A stretch of 10,124 bases of DNA from Crocinitomicaceae bacterium (GCA_023264075.1 JALQTG010000173.1:1-10124); one strand, 5' to 3'; positions 1-6,810 are shown, numbered from the stretch's first letter. Notes: generated from the sequence alone by a model not told the origin. Numbers and translations are program-made.

Positions 1-115
1 AAGTCCGCTAAAAGGAATGCCCATCTTTCAAATTTCATTTAAAAAAACCTAGGAAATTCTATTGTTTGGTAAAAATATAGAGAAAAATAGTCACAGATTG
101 TTTTGATCTTCGTCC

Positions 116-159
116 GTTACAGGTTTCAGGTTTTATCTTGAAAACCTGAAGCCTGCAAC
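116..159. repeat. REP-like imperfect palindrome built from 7-bp units
   Basis: The left arm (120-134) is two copies of CAGGTTT plus T. The right arm (141-155) reads AAAACCTGAAGCCTG. They pair over 15 bp with one G-T wobble around the 6-nt loop ATCTTG. After one mismatch the stem continues three more pairs (GTT with AAC). No T-tract follows on either strand, so it is not a convincing intrinsic terminator. The 7-bp period matches the array on the other side of queA (1296-1356), suggesting a dispersed intergenic repeat family in this genome; that link is inferred. Confidence 0.6.
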
Positions 160-198
160 ACTTTTCAAACACTCGGTCAAACCAATCAAATTATTTAC

Positions 199-206
199 TA
201 ACTTTG
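199..206 (+). promoter_or_regulatory. Probable queA promoter (-7 box)
   Basis: TAACTTTG is an exact match to the Bacteroidota sigma-70 -7 consensus TAnnTTTG. It lies 39 bp before the queA ATG, giving a predicted leader of roughly 30 nt. No TTTG -33 element is seen at the usual spacing, so the call rests on the -7 box and its position. With no other obvious promoter before ispD, it may drive both genes. Confidence 0.55.
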
Positions 207-245
207 TAGCCCTTTTTAAAACGGTACGCAGTGAATATAAATAAG

Positions 246-1295
246 ATGAAACTTTCAGAGTTCGATTTCCAATTACCGGAAGAACTCATCGCTAATTACC
301 CAACAGAAAATAGAGACGAATCGCGCCTAATGGTGTTGCATCGAGACTCAGGAAAAATTGAACACAAAATGTTTAAAGACGTCCTGGATTATTTCGACGA
401 AGGCGACGTTATGGTGCGCAATAATACCAAAGTTTTCCCTGCAAGAATGTACGGGAACAAAGAGAAGACAGGAGCTAAAATCGAGGTGTTCTTATTGAGA
501 GAATTGAACAGAGAAAGCTTATTATGGGACGTACTTGTTGACCCTGCACGTAAAATTCGGATTGGTAACAAATTGTACTTTGGCGATGACGAATCATTGG
601 TTGCTGAAGTTATTGACAACACGACCTCTCGGGGAAGAACATTACGTTTTCTGTTCGACGGAAGTTATGACGAATTTAAAGCGAAAATCACTGAATTAGG
701 AGAAACACCGCTACCAAAATACATTACACGTCAAGTGGAGCCTGAAGACGAAGAGCGTTTTCAAACGATTTACGCAGAAGTGGAAGGAGCAGTTGCTGCG
801 CCCACAGCTGGACTTCATTTTTCACGTCAGTTATTAAAAAGACTGGAATTAAAAGGTGTTGAGTTTGCTGAAATTACGTTACATATTGGATTAGGTACCT
901 TCCGCCAAGTAGAAGTGGAAGACCTTACCAAACACAAAATGGACTCGGAACAAACGATTATATCTGAGAAAACAGCCGAAATCGTTAACCGCGCTAAACT
1001 GAACAAGAAGAAAGTGTGCGCTATTGGTACGACTTCTATGCGCGCCATCGAAACTTCTGTTTCTACTGACGGGTTACTAAAGCCATTTGACGGTTGGACG
1101 AATAAGTTTATTTTTCCTCCGTACGATTTTAGCATTGCTGATTGCATGATTACTAATTTCCATACACCGCTTTCTACATTGTTGATGATGATCTCTGCTT
1201 TTGCTGGACACGATTTAATGATGGAAGCCTACAAAGAAGCGATTAAGGAAAAGTACCGTTTCTATTCATATGGAGACGCTATGTTGATACTGTAA
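246..1295 (+). CDS. queA: S-adenosylmethionine:tRNA ribosyltransferase-isomerase QueA
   Basis: QueA transfers and isomerises the ribosyl moiety of S-adenosylmethionine onto 7-aminomethyl-7-deazaguanine at the wobble position of GUN-anticodon tRNAs. This makes epoxyqueuosine, the penultimate step of queuosine synthesis, in the cytoplasm. The 349-aa product has the family's normal length and conserved blocks: the N-terminal LPEELIANYP and RDESRLMVL segments, VEGAVAAPTAGLHF at 179-192, LHIGLGTF at 212-219 and NFHTPLSTLLMMISAFAG from 304. An in-frame GTG at 231 would add five residues, but the ATG at 246 puts MKLSEFDFQLPEE at the family's usual N-terminus and leaves room for the leader from the -7 box at 199. 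It is co-oriented with ispD, 61 bp downstream. Nothing suggests damage. Confidence 0.96.
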   Translation: MKLSEFDFQLPEELIANYPTENRDESRLMVLHRDSGKIEHKMFKDVLDYFDEGDVMVRNNTKVFPARMYGNKEKTGAKIEVFLLRELNRESLLWDVLVDPARKIRIGNKLYFGDDESLVAEVIDNTTSRGRTLRFLFDGSYDEFKAKITELGETPLPKYITRQVEPEDEERFQTIYAEVEGAVAAPTAGLHFSRQLLKRLELKGVEFAEITLHIGLGTFRQVEVEDLTKHKMDSEQTIISEKTAEIVNRAKLNKKKVCAIGTTSMRAIETSVSTDGLLKPFDGWTNKFIFPPYDFSIADCMITNFHTPLSTLLMMISAFAGHDLMMEAYKEAIKEKYRFYSYGDAMLIL

Positions 1296-1356
1296 AGTTT
1301 AGAGTTTAGAGTTTAGAACTTAGAATTCTGAACTCTGAATTCTGAATTCTGAATTC
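1296..1356. repeat. Degenerate heptanucleotide array filling the queA-ispD gap
   Basis: Eight 7-bp units run from the base after the queA stop and leave five bases (AATTC) before the ispD ATG. The units are AGTTTAG three times, AACTTAG, AATTCTG, AACTCTG and AATTCTG twice. The sequence drifts from one unit type to the other through the hybrid AACTTAG. The two halves are partly complementary: 1310-1318 can pair with 1326-1334 (nine pairs, one wobble) around a 7-nt loop. There is no T-tract and no clear promoter or ribosome-binding site, so the array itself is the whole 5' context of ispD translation. Confidence 0.8.
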
Positions 1357-2019
1357 ATGAAGACGACCATCATCATTACCGCCGGAGGAATCGGAAAACG
1401 CATGGGAGCTGATATTCCCAAGCAATTTTTACCGCTTCGCAATAGGCCTATCTTGATGCATGCGATTGAGTGTTTTTACCAGTACGACAAACACCTGCAA
1501 GTTTTGGTAACACTTCCCTCTGATTGGTGGGAATTCTGGCAAGAACTATGTCGAAAACATGAGTTTACCATTCCCCACATATTGATTAAAGGTGGAATTG
1601 AACGGTATGACTCCATCAAAAACGCATTGAGTCGCGCTACAGGAGACATTATTGGTGTGCACGATGGCGTACGACCACTCGTAAGTTCAACCACGCTGCG
1701 CAACTGTTTTAAACTCGCACATCAAAAAGGATCAGCTGTTCCAGTTTTGCCGCTGAAAGAATCTTTGAGAAAGGGCACATTAATAGAAAGCGCTGCTCAA
1801 AAAAGAAGTGAATTCTTCGCTGTTCAAACGCCGCAATGCTTTCAACGGGAAATACTCCTCAAAGCTTACCAACTGCCTTTTTCAGAAGACATTACCGATG
1901 ACGCGTCACTCGTTGAAAAAGCTGGATTTCCGATATTTCTCACTTTTGGAAATGAAGAAAACATCAAGATTACAACACCTTTAGATTTGAAGATGGGTGA
2001 GGTGTTGATGGGACAATAA
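1357..2019 (+). CDS. ispD: 2-C-methyl-D-erythritol 4-phosphate cytidylyltransferase IspD
   Basis: IspD couples CTP to 2-C-methyl-D-erythritol 4-phosphate, giving CDP-ME in the MEP route to isoprenoids. The 220-aa product is full length. The nucleotide-binding loop AGGIGKRMG (9-17) is followed by PKQF, giving the catalytic Arg15 and Lys22 with normal spacing. GGIERYDSIKNAL starts at 79, HDGVRP has Asp103 and Arg106, the QTPQCF block is present, DITDDAS starts at 178, and ENIKITTPLDL contains Lys204. The ATG follows the heptad array directly. The oddity is at the 3' end: residues 171-217 are encoded almost identically a second time at 6557-6699, but this gene ends in Met-Gly-Gln and the distant copy in Lys-Glu-Asn. 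The stop codon abuts a minus-strand terminator. The gene appears functional, but its last codons may have been supplied by the rearrangement. Confidence 0.95.
   Translation: MKTTIIITAGGIGKRMGADIPKQFLPLRNRPILMHAIECFYQYDKHLQVLVTLPSDWWEFWQELCRKHEFTIPHILIKGGIERYDSIKNALSRATGDIIGVHDGVRPLVSSTTLRNCFKLAHQKGSAVPVLPLKESLRKGTLIESAAQKRSEFFAVQTPQCFQREILLKAYQLPFSEDITDDASLVEKAGFPIFLTFGNEENIKITTPLDLKMGEVLMGQ
1866..2008 (+). repeat. Left copy of the ispD 3'-end direct repeat
   Basis: This segment of ispD recurs in the same orientation at 6557-6699. By eye 142 of 143 positions agree; the sole difference is 1983 A versus 6674 G, a silent change in a Leu codon. After 2008 the copies differ at five of the next eleven positions, yet both end in TAA at the same position. 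Together the copies bracket the two minus-strand secreted-protein genes. Confidence 0.93.
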
Positions 2020-2050
2020 AAAACGGCAGCAAGGATAACTTGCCACCGTT
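2017..2050 (-). terminator. Rho-independent terminator of the secreted-protein operon
   Basis: Read on the minus strand, AACGG..GCAAG-type arms (2046-2050 plus 2039-2043, paired with 2022-2026 plus 2029-2033) form two 5-bp stems. They are separated by a 2-nt internal mismatch and close on a 5-nt loop. A run of six or more T follows, formed by the A-run at 2018-2023. It lies 24 bp after the end of the 1029-aa gene, as expected. There is no T-tract in the plus direction, so it should not terminate ispD transcription efficiently. Its T-tract overlaps the ispD stop codon. Confidence 0.75.
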
Positions 2051-2074
2051 CTATATACTAGAATAAACTTGAGC

Positions 2075-5000
2075 TTACTGCTTCACCATTTTCTTCGTAG
2101 CAATCACTTGACCATCACAAATAAGTGTATAGGAGTAAATTCCTTTACTCAAATCAGCACCGTAAACATTTAATTGGCCATTTCCTCGCTCTGAAATATT
2201 CATTTCATTAATCATACGTCCTTCTTGGTTATAAAAGATGATTTTTGCAGCTCTTACGCTTTCAGGCAAGTAATAATTAATAACTGTACGTTCAGCGAAA
2301 GGATTTGGAATGTTTTGTTCTAAAACAATGTTCTCTCCATCAAAAAGTTCAAGATTTAAGGTATGAATTAATTCACTTTGTGTTTCCTCATCATTTTGAT
2401 TTATTGCTGAATTATTGATCTGACACAGCAAAGGTAACAAGTTACTCAAACAATTCTCAAGCTGAGACAAACGATCATTGACATCATTAATTAACGAGAC
2501 TTTCTGAGATAGTTCATTTTGTAGGCTATCAACAGTTACCTGTTGTTCCTTAAATCCTTGAATAAGAATTGGGATGAATGCCTCCTGGTTTAACCCTTTA
2601 AAACTTAATGGCGCATACACCTGATTCCCGAGGGAGTCAAATGTTGCAGGTGCGGTAACATTTTTAATCAAATCAGGAAGTACTTGTTCTACTTCCTGCG
2701 CGATAAGACCAAATTGGTTCTCTTGGGGTAAATGTAACCGTTCCAATTCTGGATCTTGTTTAAAATCGAATGAGACAGGATTGAGCTGATTTAATATATC
2801 TGTGGCATTTGTGAGTTGTTGAATATTTTGCTTAAGCAGACTATCAGAACCTATTGTTTGACTTTGTGCAAATAAGGCTCCTCCAAAAAAACCTGCCCAA
2901 TCATCTCCCATGGCTCCGAATGCTGAACAAAAAATACCATAGTTGGTTTGAGCAGTTCCAAATGCCCCGAAATTACCACCATAATTTGCTAGGGCGTTAT
3001 CGTCAAACACTGTTCCGCGAACTCCAATGTTCAGCGTATTGTTGCTGGCCTCGCCAAAAACACCTGTTCCCTGCATTCCAACAGCACTATTTTCTGCTAA
3101 GCCATGAACTGCTGCGGAAATATCACTTTCTGCATTGGTAATATAACCACTAACTCCAAATTGACGTGAAAAGAACGGCGTTAAGTTCGATGCATCAGTG
3201 TATCCAGATATGGCTACATTTTCATGGTTATTGTACACGTGTACTTTTGAACGCTCATACCCTGTAATTACATTTGGTTGACCAAAAGAAACTAAATTAC
3301 CATCTGGCACACCTATCCCATTAAATTGGATATCAAAACCCTCCATCGGAACTTCTCGATCACTTAATAATTGACCAGGGTTATTAGGGTCTCCAACGTC
3401 CTGACCAAAAGAAACTAAATCAGTGTTTATTGTACTCATGGATGTACCGTTGTGTGCACCAAGTACACCTCCAATGCCCGTTACCGTTCCCCAAGTACCG
3501 TCTCCAAGTAACACATCATCTGGATCATTTGTAAATGCTAGACGGCGAAACGAAACATCATCTGGATTGTTTGGATCAACTTGTTTACCAAGAATTATAT
3601 GCTCTGCTTCTTCTTCGGGTATGTATTCAAAACGACCGTTACCTCTTACATGCAACTTGTGGGTTACTTCTATTGGTGTCGTATAGAAGTCTCCTACCCC
3701 GAGTTTACCATAGCTGTCTGGCAAACCATTCACATCTTCAGTTGGTTCAAATCGTCCTGTTTCCAACCCATCATCACTCGTTGAAACTGGATCTCCTGAA
3801 CCAATTCCTGTAGTTGAAGTAAACACAAATCTTAAATTATCAGGACCAACAGGAAAAGGCCCGGCCACATCTTGATTATCTCCCCAATTGATTATGGCAT
3901 CAAAACGATCATTGCCTTCGTCTTTTAATCCAAAATACATATTATCCGTTCCTTGTGCAACGAACATCCCCACATCCATCCAAGGTCTCCAACCATCTAG
4001 TGTTCCAGGCAATAATGTACTTCCTGTGTTGTATCCAAGGTGCAATAAACTCAATGGGCGGGATACAGGATTAGCTGGGTTGTGACTAATTGCTACGCGG
4101 GTTCGATTCGCTGCAATATTGCCCGGGTTATGCACACCATATCCTCCTCCTGAAAGTGCTGTTGGTGCTGAAACCGAAGTGATGCGCATACGCTCTTGCG
4201 TAGCTGTGGGATTTACGTTTCCTGCATTGGCATTGGTTGAAAATAGAAGATGCTTGTTTTCCTGTTGATAGATGAGTGCAAGTCCGCTTTGGATTGCATT
4301 TGCATTACCAAGTAATCCAATGCGTAATCCATTGTTGACTGTTTGTCCTCCTAACTCATTGGTATATTGAGACCAAACAGATGTTCCATCATTACGACTT
4401 AAATGTAATAAGGATTGTGGACGCACATAAATTGCAGGACTACCTGGTACATTTACCCCAAAGGTATTTCCAAGACCAAACTCTCCTGTCGGTGCAAATC
4501 GTGCAATGTGTCTACCATCTAAATCGTTGGCGGTGGTTAGGTCATTGCTGATGGCTACATTCCCTTGACCTCCTGAAGTATAACGAAACACCATATCATC
4601 AGGACCCAATAAACCAGTAGAAGCGTTATCACTCCAAGCAATCACAGTTTCTGTGCGGTCTGTGCCAGTGCCCAGCTTGCGCACTCCCATGTAAGATAAA
4701 TCATTGTTATCCGTAAAAGTCACTCCTGTTTTCATCCATGGCCGATATCCCGCCTCTTGTGTTCCAGGTTGGTCTCTACCGTTGAGGTGAAGCATGGAAA
4801 AGGCTCCCAAATCAGTGTAGATGTTCCCACTCGCGGAGTTCATGTTTTGGCCTAAGAGAAGGTAACCGGTGGTGTTGACGGTTTGCGGTACACCATAACC
4901 ATTAATATTGTATTGATTTACCCCATTAAAAATCCCGTTCAACTTCATTCTTCGGTTATTTGGAGCAATTCCACCTGTAATGATATATATAGGGGAATTA

Positions 5001-5164
5001 TATCGTGTACCTAGCACATTTCCGCCATTCTGTTGGTCATTTCCTGCCCTAGACCATGCTTGGACGTTGTTTGGATTTGAATTTCCTGCTGTTGGATCCA
5101 GTTGAGCTAGAGCTGAACCTGAAATCAACGAAGATATCGCTAATAGTTTTAGTTGTTTTTTCAT
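2075..5164 (-). CDS. Secreted tail-fibre-like protein with S74 chaperone domain and T9SS type A sorting domain
   Basis: This is a 1029-aa exported protein of unknown target. A signal peptide (about 1-20, ending GSALA-Q) predicts Sec export. The region 120-490 holds repeated modules: two copies of a domain opening xLHL...RPWM (about 121-238 and 370-490) flank a related 'SLLHL' module (250-335). The region to about 770 is Gly/Asn-rich, ending in short repeats such as NYGGNFGAFG and WAGFFGG, as before S74 domains in fibre proteins. The peptidase_S74-type intramolecular chaperone spans about 773-870 (SDSLLKQNI, LNPVSFDF, FGLIAQEVEQVLPDL, GLNQEAFIPILIQ). It keeps the Ser773/Lys778 dyad, five residues apart as in phage endosialidases. 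A coiled coil (about 870-905) and an 80-residue T9SS type A domain (IPNPF near 954, ending KKMVKQ) follow. The ATG lies 12 bp after its operon partner. Likely a trimeric surface or secreted fibre (inference); ligand unknown. Confidence 0.9.
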   Translation of the reverse strand: MKKQLKLLAISSLISGSALAQLDPTAGNSNPNNVQAWSRAGNDQQNGGNVLGTRYNSPIYIITGGIAPNNRRMKLNGIFNGVNQYNINGYGVPQTVNTTGYLLLGQNMNSASGNIYTDLGAFSMLHLNGRDQPGTQEAGYRPWMKTGVTFTDNNDLSYMGVRKLGTGTDRTETVIAWSDNASTGLLGPDDMVFRYTSGGQGNVAISNDLTTANDLDGRHIARFAPTGEFGLGNTFGVNVPGSPAIYVRPQSLLHLSRNDGTSVWSQYTNELGGQTVNNGLRIGLLGNANAIQSGLALIYQQENKHLLFSTNANAGNVNPTATQERMRITSVSAPTALSGGGYGVHNPGNIAANRTRVAISHNPANPVSRPLSLLHLGYNTGSTLLPGTLDGWRPWMDVGMFVAQGTDNMYFGLKDEGNDRFDAIINWGDNQDVAGPFPVGPDNLRFVFTSTTGIGSGDPVSTSDDGLETGRFEPTEDVNGLPDSYGKLGVGDFYTTPIEVTHKLHVRGNGRFEYIPEEEAEHIILGKQVDPNNPDDVSFRRLAFTNDPDDVLLGDGTWGTVTGIGGVLGAHNGTSMSTINTDLVSFGQDVGDPNNPGQLLSDREVPMEGFDIQFNGIGVPDGNLVSFGQPNVITGYERSKVHVYNNHENVAISGYTDASNLTPFFSRQFGVSGYITNAESDISAAVHGLAENSAVGMQGTGVFGEASNNTLNIGVRGTVFDDNALANYGGNFGAFGTAQTNYGIFCSAFGAMGDDWAGFFGGALFAQSQTIGSDSLLKQNIQQLTNATDILNQLNPVSFDFKQDPELERLHLPQENQFGLIAQEVEQVLPDLIKNVTAPATFDSLGNQVYAPLSFKGLNQEAFIPILIQGFKEQQVTVDSLQNELSQKVSLINDVNDRLSQLENCLSNLLPLLCQINNSAINQNDEETQSELIHTLNLELFDGENIVLEQNIPNPFAERTVINYYLPESVRAAKIIFYNQEGRMINEMNISERGNGQLNVYGADLSKGIYSYTLICDGQVIATKKMVKQ

Positions 5165-5176
5165 ACTTGATAAGTA

Positions 5177-6178
5177 TTACCTCACCAATTGAATGCATCC
5201 GCTTTTTTCTTTAGTTTGTGTTCCCCATTGATAGGTAAACGTGTAAAAATAATTACCTTCTGAACAAGCTTTACCATCTCGGTTTGTACCATCCCAAATG
5301 GGGTTCTCCTCTGTCAATATAGTGACGACATTTCCCCAACGGTTGAGGATAACAATTTCATCCGTGATAGCAAAATAAGGTGTTGCATCTATTGCATCAT
5401 TTCTGTTGTCGTTGTTCGGGGTAATAATATTTGGAAATGAAATTTCTCCAGAATCGCAAATTTCGTCCGAAACTGGACCTATTTCATGCAGAGAAACACT
5501 ATCTACGTAATAATAAGCTCCCAAAAAAGGGCCTTCTTGTATCCTTAAAGTATCGTTATTAGGAGTCTCATTGAAATATCCAATTGTCAAGAACTTCTCA
5601 AGCCCATTGGCAACAAAACAACCCTTAACATTTATCCAGTTAGCAGAATCTACAATTGGACTTCCAAGATTTAGAATCTGAGGTGAATAACCTATATAGA
5701 CATCAGAAGGAATAAATAAATTTTCTTTTGTAAAAAGAGCTCCTATCTTACCTACGGCATAAGTAGAAAAATCACATAATGAAACGTACATACTAAATTG
5801 ATACTCAAAACAAGGTTTAAGATTCGAGAATAACTCTATTCTCATATATTCATTTCCGATTATTTCACCTTGATTATTCCATTCTGCAGCACCAAACCCA
5901 ACAAATCCTTCACCTTCAAAAGGTTCTTGGTATCCCCAGAAATTATTAGGTACACCAACAATTCCGTTTCCATTGTTATTACATCGATGGTAATAATCGG
6001 GAGTTCCAAGTGTCGGTCTAAACCACCCAATAGCTCGTTCAAACTGTCCATTATTCAACTCATTTAAAGTGGGACACTCACTATACTCTTCAAAACTACC
6101 ATTCGGCACAAGATTTTGTTGCCCAACAAGTGATGGAAGGATAAAGAAAAAAATAATATGTAATAAAAAACGGTTCAC
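5177..6178 (-). CDS. Secreted protein with gliding-motility-type (T9SS type B) C-terminal domain
   Basis: This 333-aa exported protein is the first gene of the two-gene minus-strand unit. A hydrophobic signal peptide (about 1-19) is followed by the motif NLVPNGSFEEYSECP, which opens a beta-rich, cysteine-containing domain seen in many Bacteroidota surface proteins. Residues 248-333 form the CHU_C/gliding-motility-associated C-terminal domain (FPNIITPNNDNRNDAI, ILNRWGNVV, IWDGTNRDGKACSEGNYFYTFTY). This is the type B signal that sends proteins through the T9SS. The start is GTG at 6178: the codon before it is TGA in frame, and the next Met lies well inside the protein, so no other start preserves the signal peptide. 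The N-terminal domain's ligand cannot be told from sequence; adhesion or carbohydrate binding is a guess. It lies 12 bp upstream of the S74 protein, so the two are probably co-transcribed. Confidence 0.88.
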   Translation of the reverse strand: MNRFLLHIIFFFILPSLVGQQNLVPNGSFEEYSECPTLNELNNGQFERAIGWFRPTLGTPDYYHRCNNNGNGIVGVPNNFWGYQEPFEGEGFVGFGAAEWNNQGEIIGNEYMRIELFSNLKPCFEYQFSMYVSLCDFSTYAVGKIGALFTKENLFIPSDVYIGYSPQILNLGSPIVDSANWINVKGCFVANGLEKFLTIGYFNETPNNDTLRIQEGPFLGAYYYVDSVSLHEIGPVSDEICDSGEISFPNIITPNNDNRNDAIDATPYFAITDEIVILNRWGNVVTILTEENPIWDGTNRDGKACSEGNYFYTFTYQWGTQTKEKSGCIQLVR

Positions 6179-6243
6179 TCAATAACGTGAGTTAGTTTTC
6201 AAAAATTAATTCTCCATCTACCAAGCCGATGGAAAGGCTCATG

Positions 6244-6251
6244 TAAAGATA
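6244..6251 (-). promoter_or_regulatory. Candidate -7 box for the secreted-protein operon
   Basis: On the minus strand TATCTTTA matches the Bacteroidota -7 consensus TAnnTTTG at all but the last base. It would give a leader of about 60 nt before the GTG start at 6178. No -33 TTTG is visible at the expected spacing. It is the best candidate found by eye upstream of this operon, but weak. Confidence 0.3.
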
Positions 6252-6526
6252 CTTTTTTAAAACTAAGGAGGGCGGTCTATATCCCGATCTTGAAAACGAA
6301 AGGAGCTACAAACTGGTTGGTTTGAATTATGATTTAATGAGCTGGAAGTTGCAAAAACAACGCTAGAAGCTACATTTTGCTGTGTGTGTGTGAAGAAGGA
6401 TAGTGCCAATTGACGATCATAGTGCTTCATGCTTTAGTAGTTTGGTCTAACTAAAATACTAAATAGTTGGTATTTTAAAGCATTTTCGAAGATTAGTCTT
6501 TGATATTTAACTAATTAGAATCGTAT
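6252..6526. other. Gene-free spacer between the operon promoter and the rearrangement scar
   Basis: No frame on either strand looks coding, and no similarity to the neighbouring genes was recognised. It contains a (TG)6 run at 6381-6392 and two overlapping hairpins at 6434-6476. It may be debris of a lost gene or an ordinary long 5' region; no mobile-element gene is seen. Confidence 0.5.
6434..6476. repeat. Two overlapping, mutually exclusive hairpins
   Basis: Hairpin one pairs 6434-6446 with 6450-6462 (13 positions, one mismatch, one wobble, 3-nt loop). Hairpin two pairs 6453-6460 with 6469-6476 (seven pairs plus a wobble, 8-nt loop). They share 6453-6460, so only one can form at a time. 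The region is AT-rich and no gene lies immediately downstream on either strand, so a regulatory role is not supported; a decayed terminator or element end is possible. Confidence 0.35.
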
Positions 6527-6560
6527 TGTTAGATAAATCATTGTTATCCGTAAATGTTAC
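6527..6560 (-). pseudogene. Short fragment of the S74 protein gene or a paralogue
   Basis: Positions 6531-6554 are identical over 24 bp to 4694-4717 inside the 1029-aa gene, in the same orientation. Similarity continues a few bases on both sides. On the minus strand both encode V-T-F-T-D-N-N-D-L-S. The two mismatches at 6555 and 6558 are silent (Thr and Val codons), which points to a diverged paralogue rather than a direct copy. Flanking sequence is unrelated on the left and is the ispD repeat on the right, the two meeting at a TTAC microhomology (6557-6560). Such a match by chance in 10 kb is very unlikely. Confidence 0.8.
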
Positions 6561-6710
6561 CAACTGCCTTTTTCAGAAGACATTACCGATGACGCGTCAC
6601 TCGTTGAAAAAGCTGGATTTCCGATATTTCTCACTTTTGGAAATGAAGAAAACATCAAGATTACAACACCTTTGGATTTGAAGATGGGTGAGGTGTTGAA
6701 GGAGAATTAA
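6557..6710 (+). pseudogene. Displaced duplicate of the ispD 3' end
   Basis: This encodes IspD residues 171-217 in the original frame, followed by Lys-Glu-Asn and a TAA at 6708-6710. It matches 1866-2008 at all but one position, and that difference is silent. The in-frame reading upstream hits a TAA at 6534-6536 with no start between, so it cannot be expressed as a protein by itself. The open frame, proper stop and absence of decay argue that the duplication is recent, or that gene conversion homogenised the copies. Because this copy faces the ftsE side, it could be the original end of ispD, displaced when the secreted-protein block arrived. Confidence 0.92.
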
Positions 6711-6810
6711 ATTTCAGCACATTCAAACTGATTAGGGATTAGCACAAAGATTCAAAAAGAATAAATTGTCAATAGGGCACATTACTAGAACGAGTGAACC
6801 TCCATTTCAG

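Larger units (their letters stand above)
1..245. other. Non-coding region upstream of queA
   Basis: No gene of useful length is contained here. All forward frames close early, two of them at 40-42 and 50-52, so an upstream plus-strand gene could only contribute a few terminal codons. On the minus strand, ATGs at 38-36 and 24-22 open short frames running off the left edge, and a poor -7-like box lies at 77-70. A divergent gene starting here is possible, but 8-12 codons cannot establish it. The rest is AT-rich spacer with the palindrome at 116-159 and the queA promoter at 199-206. Confidence 0.5.

Noticed and set aside
1..38. Possible start of a divergent minus-strand gene (ATG at 38-36 or 24-22)
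   Set aside because: Only about 8-12 codons are visible and both frames look plausible; not enough to call a gene.
389..1147. Minus-strand frames of 77 and 106 codons inside queA
   Set aside because: Antisense shadows of a fully conserved gene; no promoter or recognisable protein.
1296..1356. CRISPR array or intrinsic terminator
   Set aside because: Units are 7 bp with no spacers, and the possible hairpin has no T-tract.
2854..4085. Several plus-strand open frames of 65-95 codons opposite the fibre gene
   Set aside because: They overlap each other, have low-complexity translations without family features, and lie antisense to a convincingly coding 1029-aa frame.
5860..6067. Short frames on both strands inside the 333-aa secreted protein gene
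   Set aside because: They overlap a gene with clear signal peptide and T9SS domain in another frame; translations look random.
6381..6392. (TG)6 tract as a phase-variable switch
   Set aside because: Short, and not within or next to any promoter or reading frame that it could switch.
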